NCBI RefSeq assembly: GCF_020731415.2
Contig: NZ_CP088273.1
Location: 2,547,001-2,611,000 of the forward strand
DNA length: 64,000 nt
Direction: 5' to 3'
DNA from: Phyllobacterium sp. T1293
GTDB lineage: Bacteria > Pseudomonadota > Alphaproteobacteria > Rhizobiales > Rhizobiaceae
Position numbers and translations under genes: made by a program. This document shows, in pieces, positions 39,389 through 49,383 of the stretch. Within the stretch, counting starts at the first letter, position 1, and each line of letters opens with the position of its first letter. Under the pieces are notes generated by a model that saw nothing but the letters and a program-made list of their open reading frames with translations, was not told the origin of the DNA and did not search any database.

Positions 39389-40654
39389 TTACGCTGCCAG
39401 TACAGTCTTCAGTTGCTTGGCCAGATCGGTCTTCTCCCAGGAGAAGGAACCATCGCGGCCCGGCTTGCGGCCGAAATGGCCATAGGCTGAGGTCTTGGCA
39501 TAGATCGGCTTGTTCAGATCAAGATGCTTGCGAATGCCTGTCGGCGAAAGGTCCATGACCTTGCGCAAAGCACCTTCGATTGCATCTTCACTGACCTTGC
39601 CGGTACCATGCAGATCCACATAAACAGAAAGCGGCTGCGCAACGCCGATGGCGTAGGACAGCTGGATCGTGCAGCGATCAGCAAAACCTGCCGCAACAAC
39701 ATTCTTGGCAAGATAGCGCGCTGCATAGGCAGCTGACCGGTCAACCTTCGTTGTGTCCTTGCCGGAGAAAGCGCCACCACCATGGGGAGCCGCACCGCCG
39801 TAAGTGTCAACAATGATCTTGCGGCCCGTCAGACCCGCATCGCCATCGGGTCCGCCGATGACAAACTTGCCGGTTGGGTTGATGTACCAGACGCAGTTGT
39901 CCGCAATCTTGAGATCACCCAGCGCTTCGCGAATATGGGGTTCGACGACCTGACGTACCTTCTTGGAATCCCAGCTTGCATCAAGATGCTGAGTCGAAAG
40001 GACAATCTGAGTGGCTTCTGCGGCAACACCGTCCACATAACGAACTGTGACCTGGCTCTTGGCATCAGGCCCAAGCCGTCCAGCATCCCCTTCGCCCTTG
40101 TGACGGGCAGCGGCGAGCAGTTCGAGAATCTTGTGGGAGTAATAGATCGGCGCTGGCATCAAGTCAGGTGTTTCGCGGCAGGCGTAACCGAACATAATGC
40201 CCTGATCGCCGGCACCTTCTTCGCCCTGCCGGTCGGCGGCGTTGTCGACACCCTGTGCAATATCGGCTGATTGAGGATGCAAAAGCACGTCAATCTTGGC
40301 GGTTTTCCAGCTGAAACCTTCCTGCTCATAACCGATATCACGGATCGCACGGCGCGCCGCAGCACGGAAACGGGATGGATTGATGACCGGATGACCCTTG
40401 GCGTCATGGACAACCGCGCCGCTCTTGTCTTTCTTGAGAAGCGTATCGGGAACACGCACCTCACCGGCGATAACGACTCGGTTGGTCGTCGCCAAGGTTT
40501 CGCAAGCGATGCGTACAGTCCACGGATCAACGCCCGTCTTCTTCGCTTCCTTGTAGATCATATCGACGATTTCATCGGAAATCCGGTCACAGACCTTATC
40601 TGGATGACCTTCCGATACGGACTCACTGGTAAAAAGGTAGGAACTGCGTGTCAC
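39389..40654 (-). CDS. metK: S-adenosylmethionine synthetase
   Basis: Makes SAM from methionine and ATP. 421 residues from a GTG at 40654 ([20 protein letters not shown]) preceded by AGAGGGG; the frame extends 7 codons further without support. Signatures: [32 protein letters not shown] and [19 protein letters not shown]. The 169-base upstream gap has a run of eight Ts on the plus strand but no SAM-II, SAM-V or SAM/SAH riboswitch that I can recognise. Confidence 0.97.
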   Translation of the reverse strand: MTRSSYLFTSESVSEGHPDKVCDRISDEIVDMIYKEAKKTGVDPWTVRIACETLATTNRVVIAGEVRVPDTLLKKDKSGAVVHDAKGHPVINPSRFRAAARRAIRDIGYEQEGFSWKTAKIDVLLHPQSADIAQGVDNAADRQGEEGAGDQGIMFGYACRETPDLMPAPIYYSHKILELLAAARHKGEGDAGRLGPDAKSQVTVRYVDGVAAEATQIVLSTQHLDASWDSKKVRQVVEPHIREALGDLKIADNCVWYINPTGKFVIGGPDGDAGLTGRKIIVDTYGGAAPHGGGAFSGKDTTKVDRSAAYAARYLAKNVVAAGFADRCTIQLSYAIGVAQPLSVYVDLHGTGKVSEDAIEGALRKVMDLSPTGIRKHLDLNKPIYAKTSAYGHFGRKPGRDGSFSWEKTDLAKQLKTVLAA

Positions 40655-40823
40655 GGGGAACCCCTCTTGAAACAACTATGCGCTCTATCCGCAGGGAACG
40701 AGCATGCGTAGTGTTTGCCAAGCTCGAAGGATTCAGTCAATTGCTTTCGTTTTCAAACAAACAGCATTGGAAGTTTTTTTTACTACAATCCGGAAAGAAA
40801 GCTCAGTTTGCACAGAATCTTTG

Positions 40824-41240
40824 TTATTCCGAATCTTCCTCGTGGCTCAAAGTCCGGACGAGGTCGAGGATTTTGCGCCTTATCTTGGGATCACCAATCT
40901 TTGCAAAGGCACGCGCAAGCTGGATACCCTCCGAACTGTTGAGGAAACCAACCACATACGTGTTGTCACTCTCCTCTTCGAAACCCTGCGGTTTGTCCGG
41001 CTGCTCGGGCATATCGTCAAAGAAGAATGTGACCGGCACATTGAGAACGTTACCGATCGCTTGCAGACGACTGGCGCCGACACGGTTGACACCCTTCTCG
41101 TATTTCTGAATTTGCTGAAAAGTAATTCCCAGACTGTCGCCAAGTTTTTCCTGGCTTAGACCAACCATGTTGCGGCGCAAACGGATGCGCGCGCCCACAT
41201 GGACGTCAACTGGGTTCGGTCGCTTTTTATTATCGGGCAT
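40824..41240 (-). CDS. praR: XRE-family regulator, PraR-like
   Basis: 138-residue cytoplasmic repressor-like protein. The helix-turn-helix spans about residues 15-68 (VHVGARIRLRRNMVGLSQEK; GITFQQIQKYEKG), followed by an acidic segment and a C-terminal helix (RKILDLVRTLSHEEDSE). Proteins with this layout between lnt and metK are called PraR/PhrR in rhizobia, where PraR affects attachment, biofilm and symbiosis genes; the name rests on layout and context. Confidence 0.85.
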   Translation of the reverse strand: MPDNKKRPNPVDVHVGARIRLRRNMVGLSQEKLGDSLGITFQQIQKYEKGVNRVGASRLQAIGNVLNVPVTFFFDDMPEQPDKPQGFEEESDNTYVVGFLNSSEGIQLARAFAKIGDPKIRRKILDLVRTLSHEEDSE

Positions 41241-41340
41241 GAAAATCTCATTCGTATGAAATGGGGCTGAAAACTAATTTTATCATCAATGTATCAACAG
41301 ACCAAATATACAGGTATTCGACAGGGCAACGACATAAAAG

Positions 41341-42930
41341 TCAACCAAGACGCCTTCTGTCACGGTAAAAATACGCCAGTACCGCAGCAAAAAACACGCT
41401 GAGTACAATCAGAAATTGAAACCTGCGTAAGGCTTCACTTAATGGTAGCTGAACCTTACCCGGTAGCGCCGCGTCAATAACGCCAATGGCATCCAGTGCC
41501 AAAGCGTCAATGATTCGACCATATGGATCGACAACAGCCGACAACCCATTGTTGGCTGCGCGAACGAGTGGCAGGCCCTGCTCGACAGCACGCAACTGCG
41601 CCTGACGAAAATGCTGGTATGGCCCCGGCGTATCACCGTACCATGCATCATTGGTCACATTGATGATCGCATCTGCGGGGGCTCCCTGATAACCGAGTTC
41701 GGCGGGGAAAATCGCCTCGTAACAGATCAATGGCAGGGCAACGAAACGATCATTCACCTTCAGCGATTGCCGGGACGCTCCTGATGTAAAGCCACCGGGC
41801 ATTTCCACAACCTCGCTGACGCCCAGACTGCGCAGAATACCTTCAAGCGGCAGATATTCGCCAAAAGGAACAAGGTGTACCTTGTCCGCCGCGCCGACAA
41901 TCTCGCCCGCGCCGTTGATGGAATATATCGTATTATAATAAAGCGGCTGTTGATTACCGCCCGGCTCTTCCATGCGAATGGCGCCTGCGAGCAGCATCTG
42001 TCCATCGTCAAGCGTGTCGGCTATGGCCTGCAGAGCATCCGGCGTCTTGGTCAAAATATAGGGTACAGCAGTCTCCGGCCAGACGATTACATCCGGTTTG
42101 GCGACCCCGGCTTTTGGCGGCTGGGCACTCATACCAAGATATTTGTCAAAAATATCGCGGCGAGCACCTGCATCGAATTTGAGGTTCTGCGCGATTGATG
42201 GCTGGACAATACGCACGTTCGGCCCCTTGGCCACAAGGCTTGTCGTCTGCAGCCTGTAGAATCCATAACCGGCATGGGCACAGACCAGAACCAACGCCAG
42301 AATCACGCCCGTCCTGATATCCCGGCGACCCGCCAATAGAGCGGGCATGGAGAATACCAGCACAGCCAGCGCATTCATTGCCAGTAGCCCGACAATGACC
42401 GACGACTGCATGAGCACGGGAACCGGCATTGCTGCATAGCCAATGGCATTCCACGGAAAGCCGGTCAGAACAAAGGAACGTAGCCATTCTGCAACGCCAA
42501 AAGCGAATGCCAGCGACAGGATACGCCCAAGCCCTTCACTCCAGAACAACCGGGCCAATGCTGCCGCAAAAGCGTAGAAAATGGCGAGAACTGCAGGTAG
42601 TCCAAGGATCGCCAATGGAATGGCCCAGGCGAAATTGGCAGCATCTACGAGCAAGGCATTGCCGATCCACCAGAGCCCGAAAACAAAATAACCGAAGCCG
42701 AACCACCAGCCGATCATGGCCGCTGGCAACAGCCTGCGAATGGGACCTGCCCCCGCATTATCAACGGCACCGTCGATCAGCCAGACAAGAACGGGAAAAG
42801 AAACGAAGCAAACGGCAAAAAAATCATAGGGTGGCAGTGCGAAACTCGCCAGAGCGCCCATGAGAAAGGCCAGCGCAATACGCTTCCATCCCCATAGAAG
42901 GATGATCTTACCGGCCAGACGCTGGATCAT
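41341..42930 (-). CDS. lnt: Apolipoprotein N-acyltransferase
   Basis: Adds the third acyl chain to lipoproteins in the inner membrane. 529 residues from ATG 42930 (MIQRLAGKIILLWGWKRIAL); a TTG at 42987 would add 19 residues unlike the family. Eight hydrophobic N-terminal segments precede the periplasmic nitrilase domain with the catalytic Glu in VIVWPETAVPYIL, Lys within AADKVHLVPFGEYLP, and Cys in LPLICYEAIFPAEL. It is 57 bases behind corC. Confidence 0.94.
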   Translation of the reverse strand: MIQRLAGKIILLWGWKRIALAFLMGALASFALPPYDFFAVCFVSFPVLVWLIDGAVDNAGAGPIRRLLPAAMIGWWFGFGYFVFGLWWIGNALLVDAANFAWAIPLAILGLPAVLAIFYAFAAALARLFWSEGLGRILSLAFAFGVAEWLRSFVLTGFPWNAIGYAAMPVPVLMQSSVIVGLLAMNALAVLVFSMPALLAGRRDIRTGVILALVLVCAHAGYGFYRLQTTSLVAKGPNVRIVQPSIAQNLKFDAGARRDIFDKYLGMSAQPPKAGVAKPDVIVWPETAVPYILTKTPDALQAIADTLDDGQMLLAGAIRMEEPGGNQQPLYYNTIYSINGAGEIVGAADKVHLVPFGEYLPLEGILRSLGVSEVVEMPGGFTSGASRQSLKVNDRFVALPLICYEAIFPAELGYQGAPADAIINVTNDAWYGDTPGPYQHFRQAQLRAVEQGLPLVRAANNGLSAVVDPYGRIIDALALDAIGVIDAALPGKVQLPLSEALRRFQFLIVLSVFFAAVLAYFYRDRRRLG

Positions 42931-42987
42931 ACCAAGCCCCACCCCTTCTGATTTTTCTTCAGTCTTAGTCGGTGAGACTTGCGCCAA

Positions 42988-44076
42988 TCATTCGTCCATT
43001 TCGGCAGGTTCATCCGCCGCGCCTTGCCGCGGGGTGCGCGGACGGCGCTCGGCATGGCGCAAGGGTACGATGCGCACCTTGCGGATACGGCGTGGATCGG
43101 CCTCCAGTACATGGAATTCATAGCCGGGAACCGCCTGCACCATTTCGCCGCGCACGGGAATACGTCCAAGGATAGAGAAGATCAGACCGCCGACCGTGTC
43201 CACATCCTCGCCATGTTCGCCAACGACGAAGCCCGGGCCGATCTTTGCGGCAATCTCTTCAAGATCAGCACGCGCATCGGCAATGAAGATACCTTCCGGC
43301 TCTTCCATGATCATCACTTCATCGTCGTCATGCTCGTCTTCAATGTTGCCGACGACCATTTCCACAATATCTTCCAGTGATACCAAACCATCGGTACCAC
43401 CATATTCATCGATGACCAGTGCAATCTGAATGCGCTGCGCCTGCATGCGCCCCATCAGATCATTGGCCAGCATCGAAGGCGGCACAAACAGAATCGGGCG
43501 CATAAGGCTGAGTTCCGCAATCGTCTTGGTGAGTTCGACATTGCCCAGATCAAACTTGGCAGCAGCGGGCGCTTTCGGTGTCTTGGCCGAAGTCCGCCGC
43601 TGGGTCTTCACCCGCGAAATCTTGGTGATGTGATTGACCACATCCCGGATGTGAACCATGCCGCGCGGATCATCCAGAGTTTCAGCAAAGACAGGCATAC
43701 GCGAGTGGCCGGACTTTTCGAAAACCTCAAGCAGATCGCCAAGGGTCGTGGTGATATCAACCGCTTCAATATCGGCACGCGGAATCATCACATCCTCCAC
43801 GCGCAATTCGCGCAGGCGCAGGATGTTGTGCAGCATGGCGCGTTCTTCCGGCGAGAATGCCGTATCGCCATGATCGGTGCCAGCCAGCGCCGCATCGATA
43901 TCCTCTCGCAAGGATGTACCCGGGCGAGCGCGCAGGAATGGAAAAATTGCGGTGAGAAGCGAGCGCTTTTCAGTGGCGGGCGCTCTGGTGCTACTTTGCC
44001 CCTCGGCGTCACTCTCCTGCCCGGTTATGCCCTTTGCGGGTGCGGCAGGATCGTTCTGGTGCGACGTGTCAGACAT
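42988..44076 (-). CDS. corC: CorC/TlyC-type CBS-domain transport-associated protein
   Basis: 362-residue protein with a disordered, polar N-terminus, two CBS domains (VEDVMIPRADIEAVDITTTL and LIDEYGGTDGLVSLEDIVE region) and a C-terminal CorC_HlyC domain (GFVVGEHGEDVDTVGGLIFS). Family members act in magnesium/cobalt efflux with membrane partners or contribute to membrane integrity. The ATG at 44076 follows AGGA; it is 5 bases after the ybeY stop and is part of the phoH-ybeY-corC-lnt run. Confidence 0.9.
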   Translation of the reverse strand: MSDTSHQNDPAAPAKGITGQESDAEGQSSTRAPATEKRSLLTAIFPFLRARPGTSLREDIDAALAGTDHGDTAFSPEERAMLHNILRLRELRVEDVMIPRADIEAVDITTTLGDLLEVFEKSGHSRMPVFAETLDDPRGMVHIRDVVNHITKISRVKTQRRTSAKTPKAPAAAKFDLGNVELTKTIAELSLMRPILFVPPSMLANDLMGRMQAQRIQIALVIDEYGGTDGLVSLEDIVEMVVGNIEDEHDDDEVMIMEEPEGIFIADARADLEEIAAKIGPGFVVGEHGEDVDTVGGLIFSILGRIPVRGEMVQAVPGYEFHVLEADPRRIRKVRIVPLRHAERRPRTPRQGAADEPAEMDE

Positions 44077-44081
44077 GGTCC

Positions 44082-44615
44082 TCAATCGGATTGATCGTCA
44101 GAGACCGATAGCGCATATGGGTCGGGAATGGCAAGATGCGCAAGAATTTTACGCTCCAGTCCCTCCATCTCTTCCGCTTCGCTCTCAACAATATGATCAT
44201 AACCGAGCAGGTGCAGAAACCCATGCACGATCAGGTGGGTCAGATGGTGGTCAAACGGCTTCTGCTCGTCAATAGCTTCGCGCTCGACCGTTTCCCGCGC
44301 AATAACGATATCACCGAGCATCGGCCCCGGCTTCTGGCGCGGCTTGATGGGGAAGGCCGGAAATGACAGGACATTGGTCGGCTTGTCCTTGTCGCGCCAG
44401 TCATTGTTAAGCTCGCGGATTGCCGCATCATCGATGAATACGAGACTGAGTTCACTTTCAGGCTGCGAGCCCCCGTCGAGAATCTGCCATGCAGCCGCAA
44501 TGGCCCGTTCTGCAAGCATGCGCAGTTCCGACTCATCGGCCCAGCCGTCTGTCTCAACCAGAATATCGATATCGATCAAAATTGTACCACCAGTGCGAGG
44601 ATATCTTTCGAGCAT
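44082..44615 (-). CDS. ybeY: Endoribonuclease YbeY (rRNA maturation factor)
   Basis: Metallo-endoribonuclease for 16S rRNA 3'-end maturation and ribosome quality control. Up to 177 residues; contains the zinc site H-x3-H-x5-H in [20 protein letters not shown] and [14 protein letters not shown]. The ATG at 44615 lies inside an inverted-repeat element, so about 12 N-terminal residues may be repeat-derived; a TTG at 44579 ([12 protein letters not shown]) is an alternative start closer to other YbeY proteins. It sits between phoH and corC. Confidence 0.93.
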   Translation of the reverse strand: MLERYPRTGGTILIDIDILVETDGWADESELRMLAERAIAAAWQILDGGSQPESELSLVFIDDAAIRELNNDWRDKDKPTNVLSFPAFPIKPRQKPGPMLGDIVIARETVEREAIDEQKPFDHHLTHLIVHGFLHLLGYDHIVESEAEEMEGLERKILAHLAIPDPYALSVSDDQSD

Positions 44616-44742
44616 TCAACCCGATAAGTCAGCTGTTGTGGTTTTCGAGAACCGGAGCGCAGTGGACATTTCAGTCCATGAGCCCCGGAAGCGCAGAAAA
44701 TCGCATCAGATGACTTATCGGGTTGAATGCTCGAAGCTATCT
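44599..44742. repeat. Inverted-repeat element in the phoH-ybeY gap
   Basis: A 23-base arm (44609-44631, beginning CGAGCATTCAACCCGATAAG) is perfectly inverted at 44711-44733, with imperfect extensions at both ends. The middle holds a small hairpin GGAC/GTCC and near-repeats CGGAGCGCAG and CGGAAGCGCAG. It fills the whole 126-base gap, overlaps the last base of the phoH stop region, and reaches into the start of ybeY. It is unrelated in sequence to the three other palindromic repeats. Confidence 0.85.
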
Positions 44743-45761
44743 CAGGGCTTGGCGCCTTCCTTATCATAGGCCCGGACGATTGCGGCTACGAGCGGATGAC
44801 GGACAACGTCCACGTCTGAGAACCGAACGGTGACAATGCCGCTGACGCCTTCGAGAATTCTCAGCGCCTCGACAAGACCGGATTTCTGGCCGGGCGGCAG
44901 ATCGACCTGACTTGGATCGCCTGTGATGATCATGCGGCCGTTTTCACCCAAACGGGTCAGGAACATTTTCATCTGCATCGCTGTCGTGTTCTGCGCTTCA
45001 TCGAGGATGATTGCAGAATGTGCCAGTGTACGTCCGCGCATGAAGGCAAGCGGTGCAATTTCGATCACACCGGCAGCAATTGCCCGTTCCACCTTGTCGG
45101 CAGGCATCATGTCATAGAGCGCATCATAGAGCGGGCGCAGATAGGGATCGACCTTTTCCTTCATATCGCCGGGCAGGAAGCCCAGACGCTCGCCAGCTTC
45201 GACAGCTGGACGGGAAAGAATGATCCGATCGACAAGACCGCGTTCCAGAAGCATGGCGGCATGGGCAACGGCCAGATAGGTCTTGCCGGTACCGGCAGGT
45301 CCAACACCGAACACCATTTCGGAGCGGTCGAGCGCCCGCATATAGGCATCCTGCGTCGGCGTGCGGGCAAAAATGGTTTTCTTGCGGGTCGATATCTGGG
45401 CAGCAGCCATCTTGCTCTTATTTTCCATGGTGGGAAGCGTCAACTGGTCGTCAGCGGCAATAGCCATGCGCAAGGCACCATCCACGTCGGAAGCGGAGAT
45501 GTCATGGCCTTTCTGCAGCTGTTCATAGAGCTGGTCGAGAGTCCTGCGGGCCTGTTCCGTCGCACCGGGTTCGCCGCGAATGGCAAGCTGGTTGCCCTTG
45601 GATCGGACATCCACACCCAGTTTCTGTTCGATGCGGGCAAGGTTCTCGTCGAACTGACCAAACAGGGCACTTGCCAGCCGGTTATTATCAAATGTCAGTA
45701 CGATATGCGCCAGATCCGAGGCTCCTGATGGAGCGGGTTTCAGCTTTTCGGTGGCGGTCAA
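44742..45761 (-). CDS. phoH: PhoH/YbeZ-family ATPase
   Basis: 339-residue P-loop NTPase, partner of YbeY in RNA metabolism. N-terminal KH-like region (DLAHIVLTFDNNRLASALFG), then the PhoH domain with Walker A GPAGTGKTYLAVAHA, SRPAVEAGERLGFLPGD and Walker B IILDEAQNTTAMQMKMFL. The start is a TTG at 45761 with AAGGAG 6 bases upstream. It follows miaB by 31 bases on the same strand, so miaB-phoH-ybeY may be one transcript, interrupted by the repeat before ybeY. Confidence 0.95.
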   Translation of the reverse strand: MTATEKLKPAPSGASDLAHIVLTFDNNRLASALFGQFDENLARIEQKLGVDVRSKGNQLAIRGEPGATEQARRTLDQLYEQLQKGHDISASDVDGALRMAIAADDQLTLPTMENKSKMAAAQISTRKKTIFARTPTQDAYMRALDRSEMVFGVGPAGTGKTYLAVAHAAMLLERGLVDRIILSRPAVEAGERLGFLPGDMKEKVDPYLRPLYDALYDMMPADKVERAIAAGVIEIAPLAFMRGRTLAHSAIILDEAQNTTAMQMKMFLTRLGENGRMIITGDPSQVDLPPGQKSGLVEALRILEGVSGIVTVRFSDVDVVRHPLVAAIVRAYDKEGAKP

Positions 45762-45792
45762 TCGGCTCTCCTTACCAAAAGGTGTTCAGTCC

Positions 45793-47232
45793 TTATATAG
45801 TCCCATCGCCCGTAGTTTCCATCTCACGAACCCCAACCAGACTGTTGGTTCCTGTGCTGATGATTCGTACCCTGATTATGTCGCCGATTTCGCCGCCATG
45901 TACATCGATAATTACAGGTTGTAACCAAGGAGATCGCCCAACCATCTGTCCCGGCTCCCGCCCGGCCTTTTCAATCAGCACATCCATGGTCTTGCCGACG
46001 AGACTGCGCTGGAAGGCATATTGCTGTTCGGACAGCAATGCCTGCAGGCGCTGCAGCCTTTCATCCTTCACCGCTTCAGGAACGTGATCGTCCATATCGG
46101 CGCCCGGCGTGCCGGGACGCGGCGAATATTTGAAGGAATAGGCGGCGGCATAGGTGACATCGCGCACGATCTGAAGCGTTGCCTCAAAATCCTCTTCCGT
46201 TTCACCGGGGAAGCCGACAATGAAATCACCTGACAGGGCAATATCAGAACGCGCGCCGCGAATCCGATCAATAAGCCTGACATAATCCGCAGCTGTATGT
46301 TTGCGGTTCATGGCCTTGAGGATACGATCTGAGCCTGATTGCACCGGCAGATGCAGATAGGGCATCAGCATCGGCAAGTCGCGATGGGCATGGATCAGTG
46401 TATCGTCCATGTCGCGCGGGTGGCTGGTCACATAGCGCAGACGGGCAATGCCGGGGATTTCTGCGAGCCGGTAAAGCAGTTCGCCCAAACCCCATTCGCG
46501 TCCATCGGGACCCTCGCCATGCCATGCATTGACGTTCTGGCCGAGCAGGGTCAGTTCACGCACACCGGCATCGGCAAGCTTTTCGGCTTCCTTGAGTATC
46601 TGCGCGACAGGCCGTGAAACCTCAGAACCACGGGTATAGGGCACGACACAGAAGGTGCAGAACTTGTCACACCCTTCCTGAACGGTGAGGAAAGCGGTCA
46701 CACCACGGCTTCTTGTCTGTTCCTTGCGCGGCGCAGGCAGATGCTCGAACTTGTCTTCAATGGCATATTCGGTTTCGACAACCCGTTCGCCCTGACGCAC
46801 GCGGGCAAGCGCCTGCGGCAGCCGATGATAGGTTTGCGGTCCAACCACCAGATCAACCACCGGCGCCCGGCGCGTGATCTCGTCACCTTCAGCCTGCGCC
46901 ACGCAGCCCGCCACGCCGACAGTCAGCTCGCGGCCTTCTTTGGCGCGGGCGTCCTTCATCTTGCGCAGACGGCCCAGCGCGGAATAAAGCTTTTCGGAAG
47001 CCTTTTCGCGGATATGGCAGGTGTTGATCAGCACCAGATCGGCATCATCAGCCGTATCAGTTGGTGTATAGCCCTCGGCGGCCAGACTGTCAGTCATACG
47101 CTGGCTGTCATAGACATTCATCTGGCAGCCATAGGTCTTCACATAGACCTTGCGTGTATTGGCAAGCGCCGGTGAAATTGCTGCGGGGCCGGATGTCTCG
47201 TCCGGTTTATGAGAGATGCTGATATCGTCCAT
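45793..47232 (-). CDS. miaB: tRNA-2-methylthio-N6-dimethylallyladenosine synthase
   Basis: Radical-SAM enzyme that methylthiolates i6A37 of tRNAs. 479 residues: N-terminal UPF0004 domain with cluster cysteines in [21 protein letters not shown] and AGCVAQAEG; radical-SAM core with [18 protein letters not shown]-terminal TRAM domain. The extended N-terminus ([15 protein letters not shown]) is 24 residues longer than minimal forms. It is 9 bases behind plsC. Confidence 0.96.
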   Translation of the reverse strand: MDDISISHKPDETSGPAAISPALANTRKVYVKTYGCQMNVYDSQRMTDSLAAEGYTPTDTADDADLVLINTCHIREKASEKLYSALGRLRKMKDARAKEGRELTVGVAGCVAQAEGDEITRRAPVVDLVVGPQTYHRLPQALARVRQGERVVETEYAIEDKFEHLPAPRKEQTRSRGVTAFLTVQEGCDKFCTFCVVPYTRGSEVSRPVAQILKEAEKLADAGVRELTLLGQNVNAWHGEGPDGREWGLGELLYRLAEIPGIARLRYVTSHPRDMDDTLIHAHRDLPMLMPYLHLPVQSGSDRILKAMNRKHTAADYVRLIDRIRGARSDIALSGDFIVGFPGETEEDFEATLQIVRDVTYAAAYSFKYSPRPGTPGADMDDHVPEAVKDERLQRLQALLSEQQYAFQRSLVGKTMDVLIEKAGREPGQMVGRSPWLQPVIIDVHGGEIGDIIRVRIISTGTNSLVGVREMETTGDGTI

Positions 47233-47241
47233 GCGAGGCTT

Positions 47242-48111
47242 CTAAAGCTTTTTATCGTCTTTGAGAATAGCAGAGTCAGGGAGAATGGCCGTCTCGGGGT
47301 TTTCCATGCGAGGCGTAACCAGGTCGCGTCCGAGCAGTGAGGACAACATCATCGCCCTCACCCGCTCCTCCATCAATCGTGCCAGGGTCTTGCGATTGGT
47401 TTTGGCATCGATGGTCATCGGTTCGCCAAACCAGACATCAACGTCAATCGCACCGTCCTTCAAAAGCCCGATCAGGCTTGGTCCCAAAGGCACATCGCCG
47501 GGCCACGAAATCAACGGGCGATGGAACCGCCCCATGGGCACACCATGCACCCGCATATAGGCAATGGCCACGGGTTGCACGGTGACTGTTTCAACGCTCG
47601 TTTCGCGGATAGCAACCTGTGCAGCGCCAAAGAGCGAGGTCTTGAAAGGCAATACGCGATTGCCATCAGACGTTGTACCCTCGGCGAACAGCACCATGAC
47701 ATCACCGGCAGCAAGGCGCGTGGCAATCTCGCTCGCCTGATCATGGGTCTTGCCGCGTTTTTCACGCTCAACGAAGACCGAGCGTTGCAGCTTGGAAAGC
47801 ATTCCGAACAATGGCCAGCTTGCAACTTCAATCTTGGCAATAAAAGACAATTCCTTGAGCGAACCCAGAATCACAATATCGGACCATGAGGCGTGATTGG
47901 CCGCCAGCAGCAATGGTCGCTCCGTTGCCATGTCACCATGCATGTGAATACGGAAGCCAAGCAATCTGGAGACAATACGATGGTAGAAAATGGGAAAGCT
48001 TTTACGCAAACCCAGACCGGCCTTCAGGAAAATATACTGCAAGGGTATCGAGATCGCAGTGATCAGGACAAACGCTGTTGCCGTTACGATGAAACGGGCC
48101 CATGCCATCAT
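47242..48111 (-). CDS. plsC: 1-acyl-sn-glycerol-3-phosphate acyltransferase (PlsC family)
   Basis: Membrane-bound lysophosphatidic-acid acyltransferase. 289 residues: N-terminal hydrophobic helix (FIVTATAFVLITAISIPL), the HX4D motif in NHASWSDIVILGS, and block III FAEGTTSDGNR. In this clade an OlsA-type enzyme with ornithine-lipid activity is a possible alternative, but no olsB lies near. The tail (LPDSAILKDDKKL) is a soluble extension. It is one base from the rimI stop. Confidence 0.88.
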   Translation of the reverse strand: MMAWARFIVTATAFVLITAISIPLQYIFLKAGLGLRKSFPIFYHRIVSRLLGFRIHMHGDMATERPLLLAANHASWSDIVILGSLKELSFIAKIEVASWPLFGMLSKLQRSVFVEREKRGKTHDQASEIATRLAAGDVMVLFAEGTTSDGNRVLPFKTSLFGAAQVAIRETSVETVTVQPVAIAYMRVHGVPMGRFHRPLISWPGDVPLGPSLIGLLKDGAIDVDVWFGEPMTIDAKTNRKTLARLMEERVRAMMLSSLLGRDLVTPRMENPETAILPDSAILKDDKKL

Positions 48112-48112
48112 A

Positions 48113-48616
48113 TCAGCGGACCTGCTTCAGATCGCGGCGCATTGTCAGGGCGGCAGAGCGCCCATCAGCGGTCTCATAATAGCCCGGACGCTTGCCGACC
48201 TGTTTAAAGCCAAGGCGACGATAGAGCGCCAGAGCCGGAACGTTCGTCTCATCGACCTCGAGAAACAACATGTCTGCGCGGGCATTGTGCAAATGGCGCA
48301 AAGTCGCATCCATCAAAGCGTGTCCAAGGCCGCGGCGTTGTGATGATGGTGCGACGGCAATAGTCAGTATTTCGGCCTCATCAATCACAAGCCGCGCCAG
48401 CACAAAACCGCCGGGTGATGCCAAGCGGTTGCCCTCTTCCCGCGCAATGAATCCGAAGATATTTTCCTGCACGATCAGCGCATGGAATTCTTCCTCGCTC
48501 CATGGTTTGCTGAAGGTCAGCATGTGCAGCTTTGCCAAATGGGTCGCATCGGCGCTCATCAATCGCTCAATGACAAAAGGACGGTTTCGCAGATTGCCCA
48601 GGGGAAAGCCCATCAT
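48113..48616 (-). CDS. rimI: Ribosomal protein S18 alanine N-acetyltransferase-like GNAT
   Basis: 167-residue GNAT acetyltransferase. The acetyl-CoA loop is in VAPSSQRRGLGHALMDA and the C-terminal ALYRRLGFKQVGKRPGYYET is RimI-like. RimI acetylates S18, but rhizobial copies in the tsaB-rimI pair are not all tested, so the substrate is inferred. Its start overlaps the tsaB stop by 4 bases. Confidence 0.88.
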   Translation of the reverse strand: MMGFPLGNLRNRPFVIERLMSADATHLAKLHMLTFSKPWSEEEFHALIVQENIFGFIAREEGNRLASPGGFVLARLVIDEAEILTIAVAPSSQRRGLGHALMDATLRHLHNARADMLFLEVDETNVPALALYRRLGFKQVGKRPGYYETADGRSAALTMRRDLKQVR

Positions 48617-49302
48617 TCCGCGACCTTCCTTTTCAACACGAAGCCCTGTTGCGGCTTAACATCAAGCCCGCGCAGATAAAGCGGTTTGGGTGCTTCACCG
48701 TTGATCTCGCGCGGCGCGCCAAGGCGGGCAAAGGCTCCAATCGTTCCTGTCGATGTTGTCACAGCCACATCCAGCTTCTGCTCAAGACCGGCGTTGACAA
48801 GCGCCGCACCCGAACCGGATAGTACCACATCATTCTGGCGTTCGGACAATGCGGTAAAAACCTCTGGCAGCGTGGTCACACCGGGCACCGAGCCAACCGA
48901 ACCATCTGACGCAAAGAATTGTGCATATATCTCGTCCCGCCGCGCATCAATGATGGACAGCACAGGGCGTCCGGCAAATGTCTGCCGGGCATCATAAGCC
49001 AGCGCTTCAAGTGTGCTGATACCCACCACCGGACATTTCAGCGCCAGGCCAAACCCGCGTGCCGTCGATACCCCGACACGCACACCTGTGAACGAGCCCG
49101 GACCAACGCTTACGGCAATCTTGCCGATTTCGCCGATTGATATGGCGGCTTCATTCAATGCCTGTTCAATAAATGCCATTAAGCGTTCGGCATGCCCCTT
49201 GCCAATATCCTCACTGATTGCGGCGAGCATAGTCCCGGTTTCAACATCGAGAACAGCGACGGAGCAACGAGTCGAAGCAGTATCAAGGGCAAGCAGTTTC
49301 AT
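48613..49302 (-). CDS. tsaB: tRNA threonylcarbamoyladenosine biosynthesis protein TsaB
   Basis: Non-catalytic partner of TsaD/TsaE in t6A37 tRNA modification. 229 residues: ASKHA fold start MKLLALDTASTRCSVAVLDV, GHAERLMAFIEQAL, GPGSFTGVRVGVSTARGFGLA, and DARRDEIYAQFFA. The ATG at 49302 matches the usual first residues; the frame extends 6 codons further. It begins the tsaB-rimI-plsC-miaB-phoH minus-strand series. Confidence 0.94.
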   Translation of the reverse strand: MKLLALDTASTRCSVAVLDVETGTMLAAISEDIGKGHAERLMAFIEQALNEAAISIGEIGKIAVSVGPGSFTGVRVGVSTARGFGLALKCPVVGISTLEALAYDARQTFAGRPVLSIIDARRDEIYAQFFASDGSVGSVPGVTTLPEVFTALSERQNDVVLSGSGAALVNAGLEQKLDVAVTTSTGTIGAFARLGAPREINGEAPKPLYLRGLDVKPQQGFVLKRKVAE

Positions 49303-49383
49303 GACCAATCGCGTAAACAAGAATCAGCCAGCAAACAAGGTGTGTTCGCTTGACGATGCAGATTCTGGTGCATGGTCTCGCGA

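Noticed and set aside
40655..40823. SAM riboswitch before metK
   Set aside because: The gap lacks the pseudoknot and conserved core motifs of the SAM-II, SAM-V or SAM/SAH classes; only an A/T run is notable.
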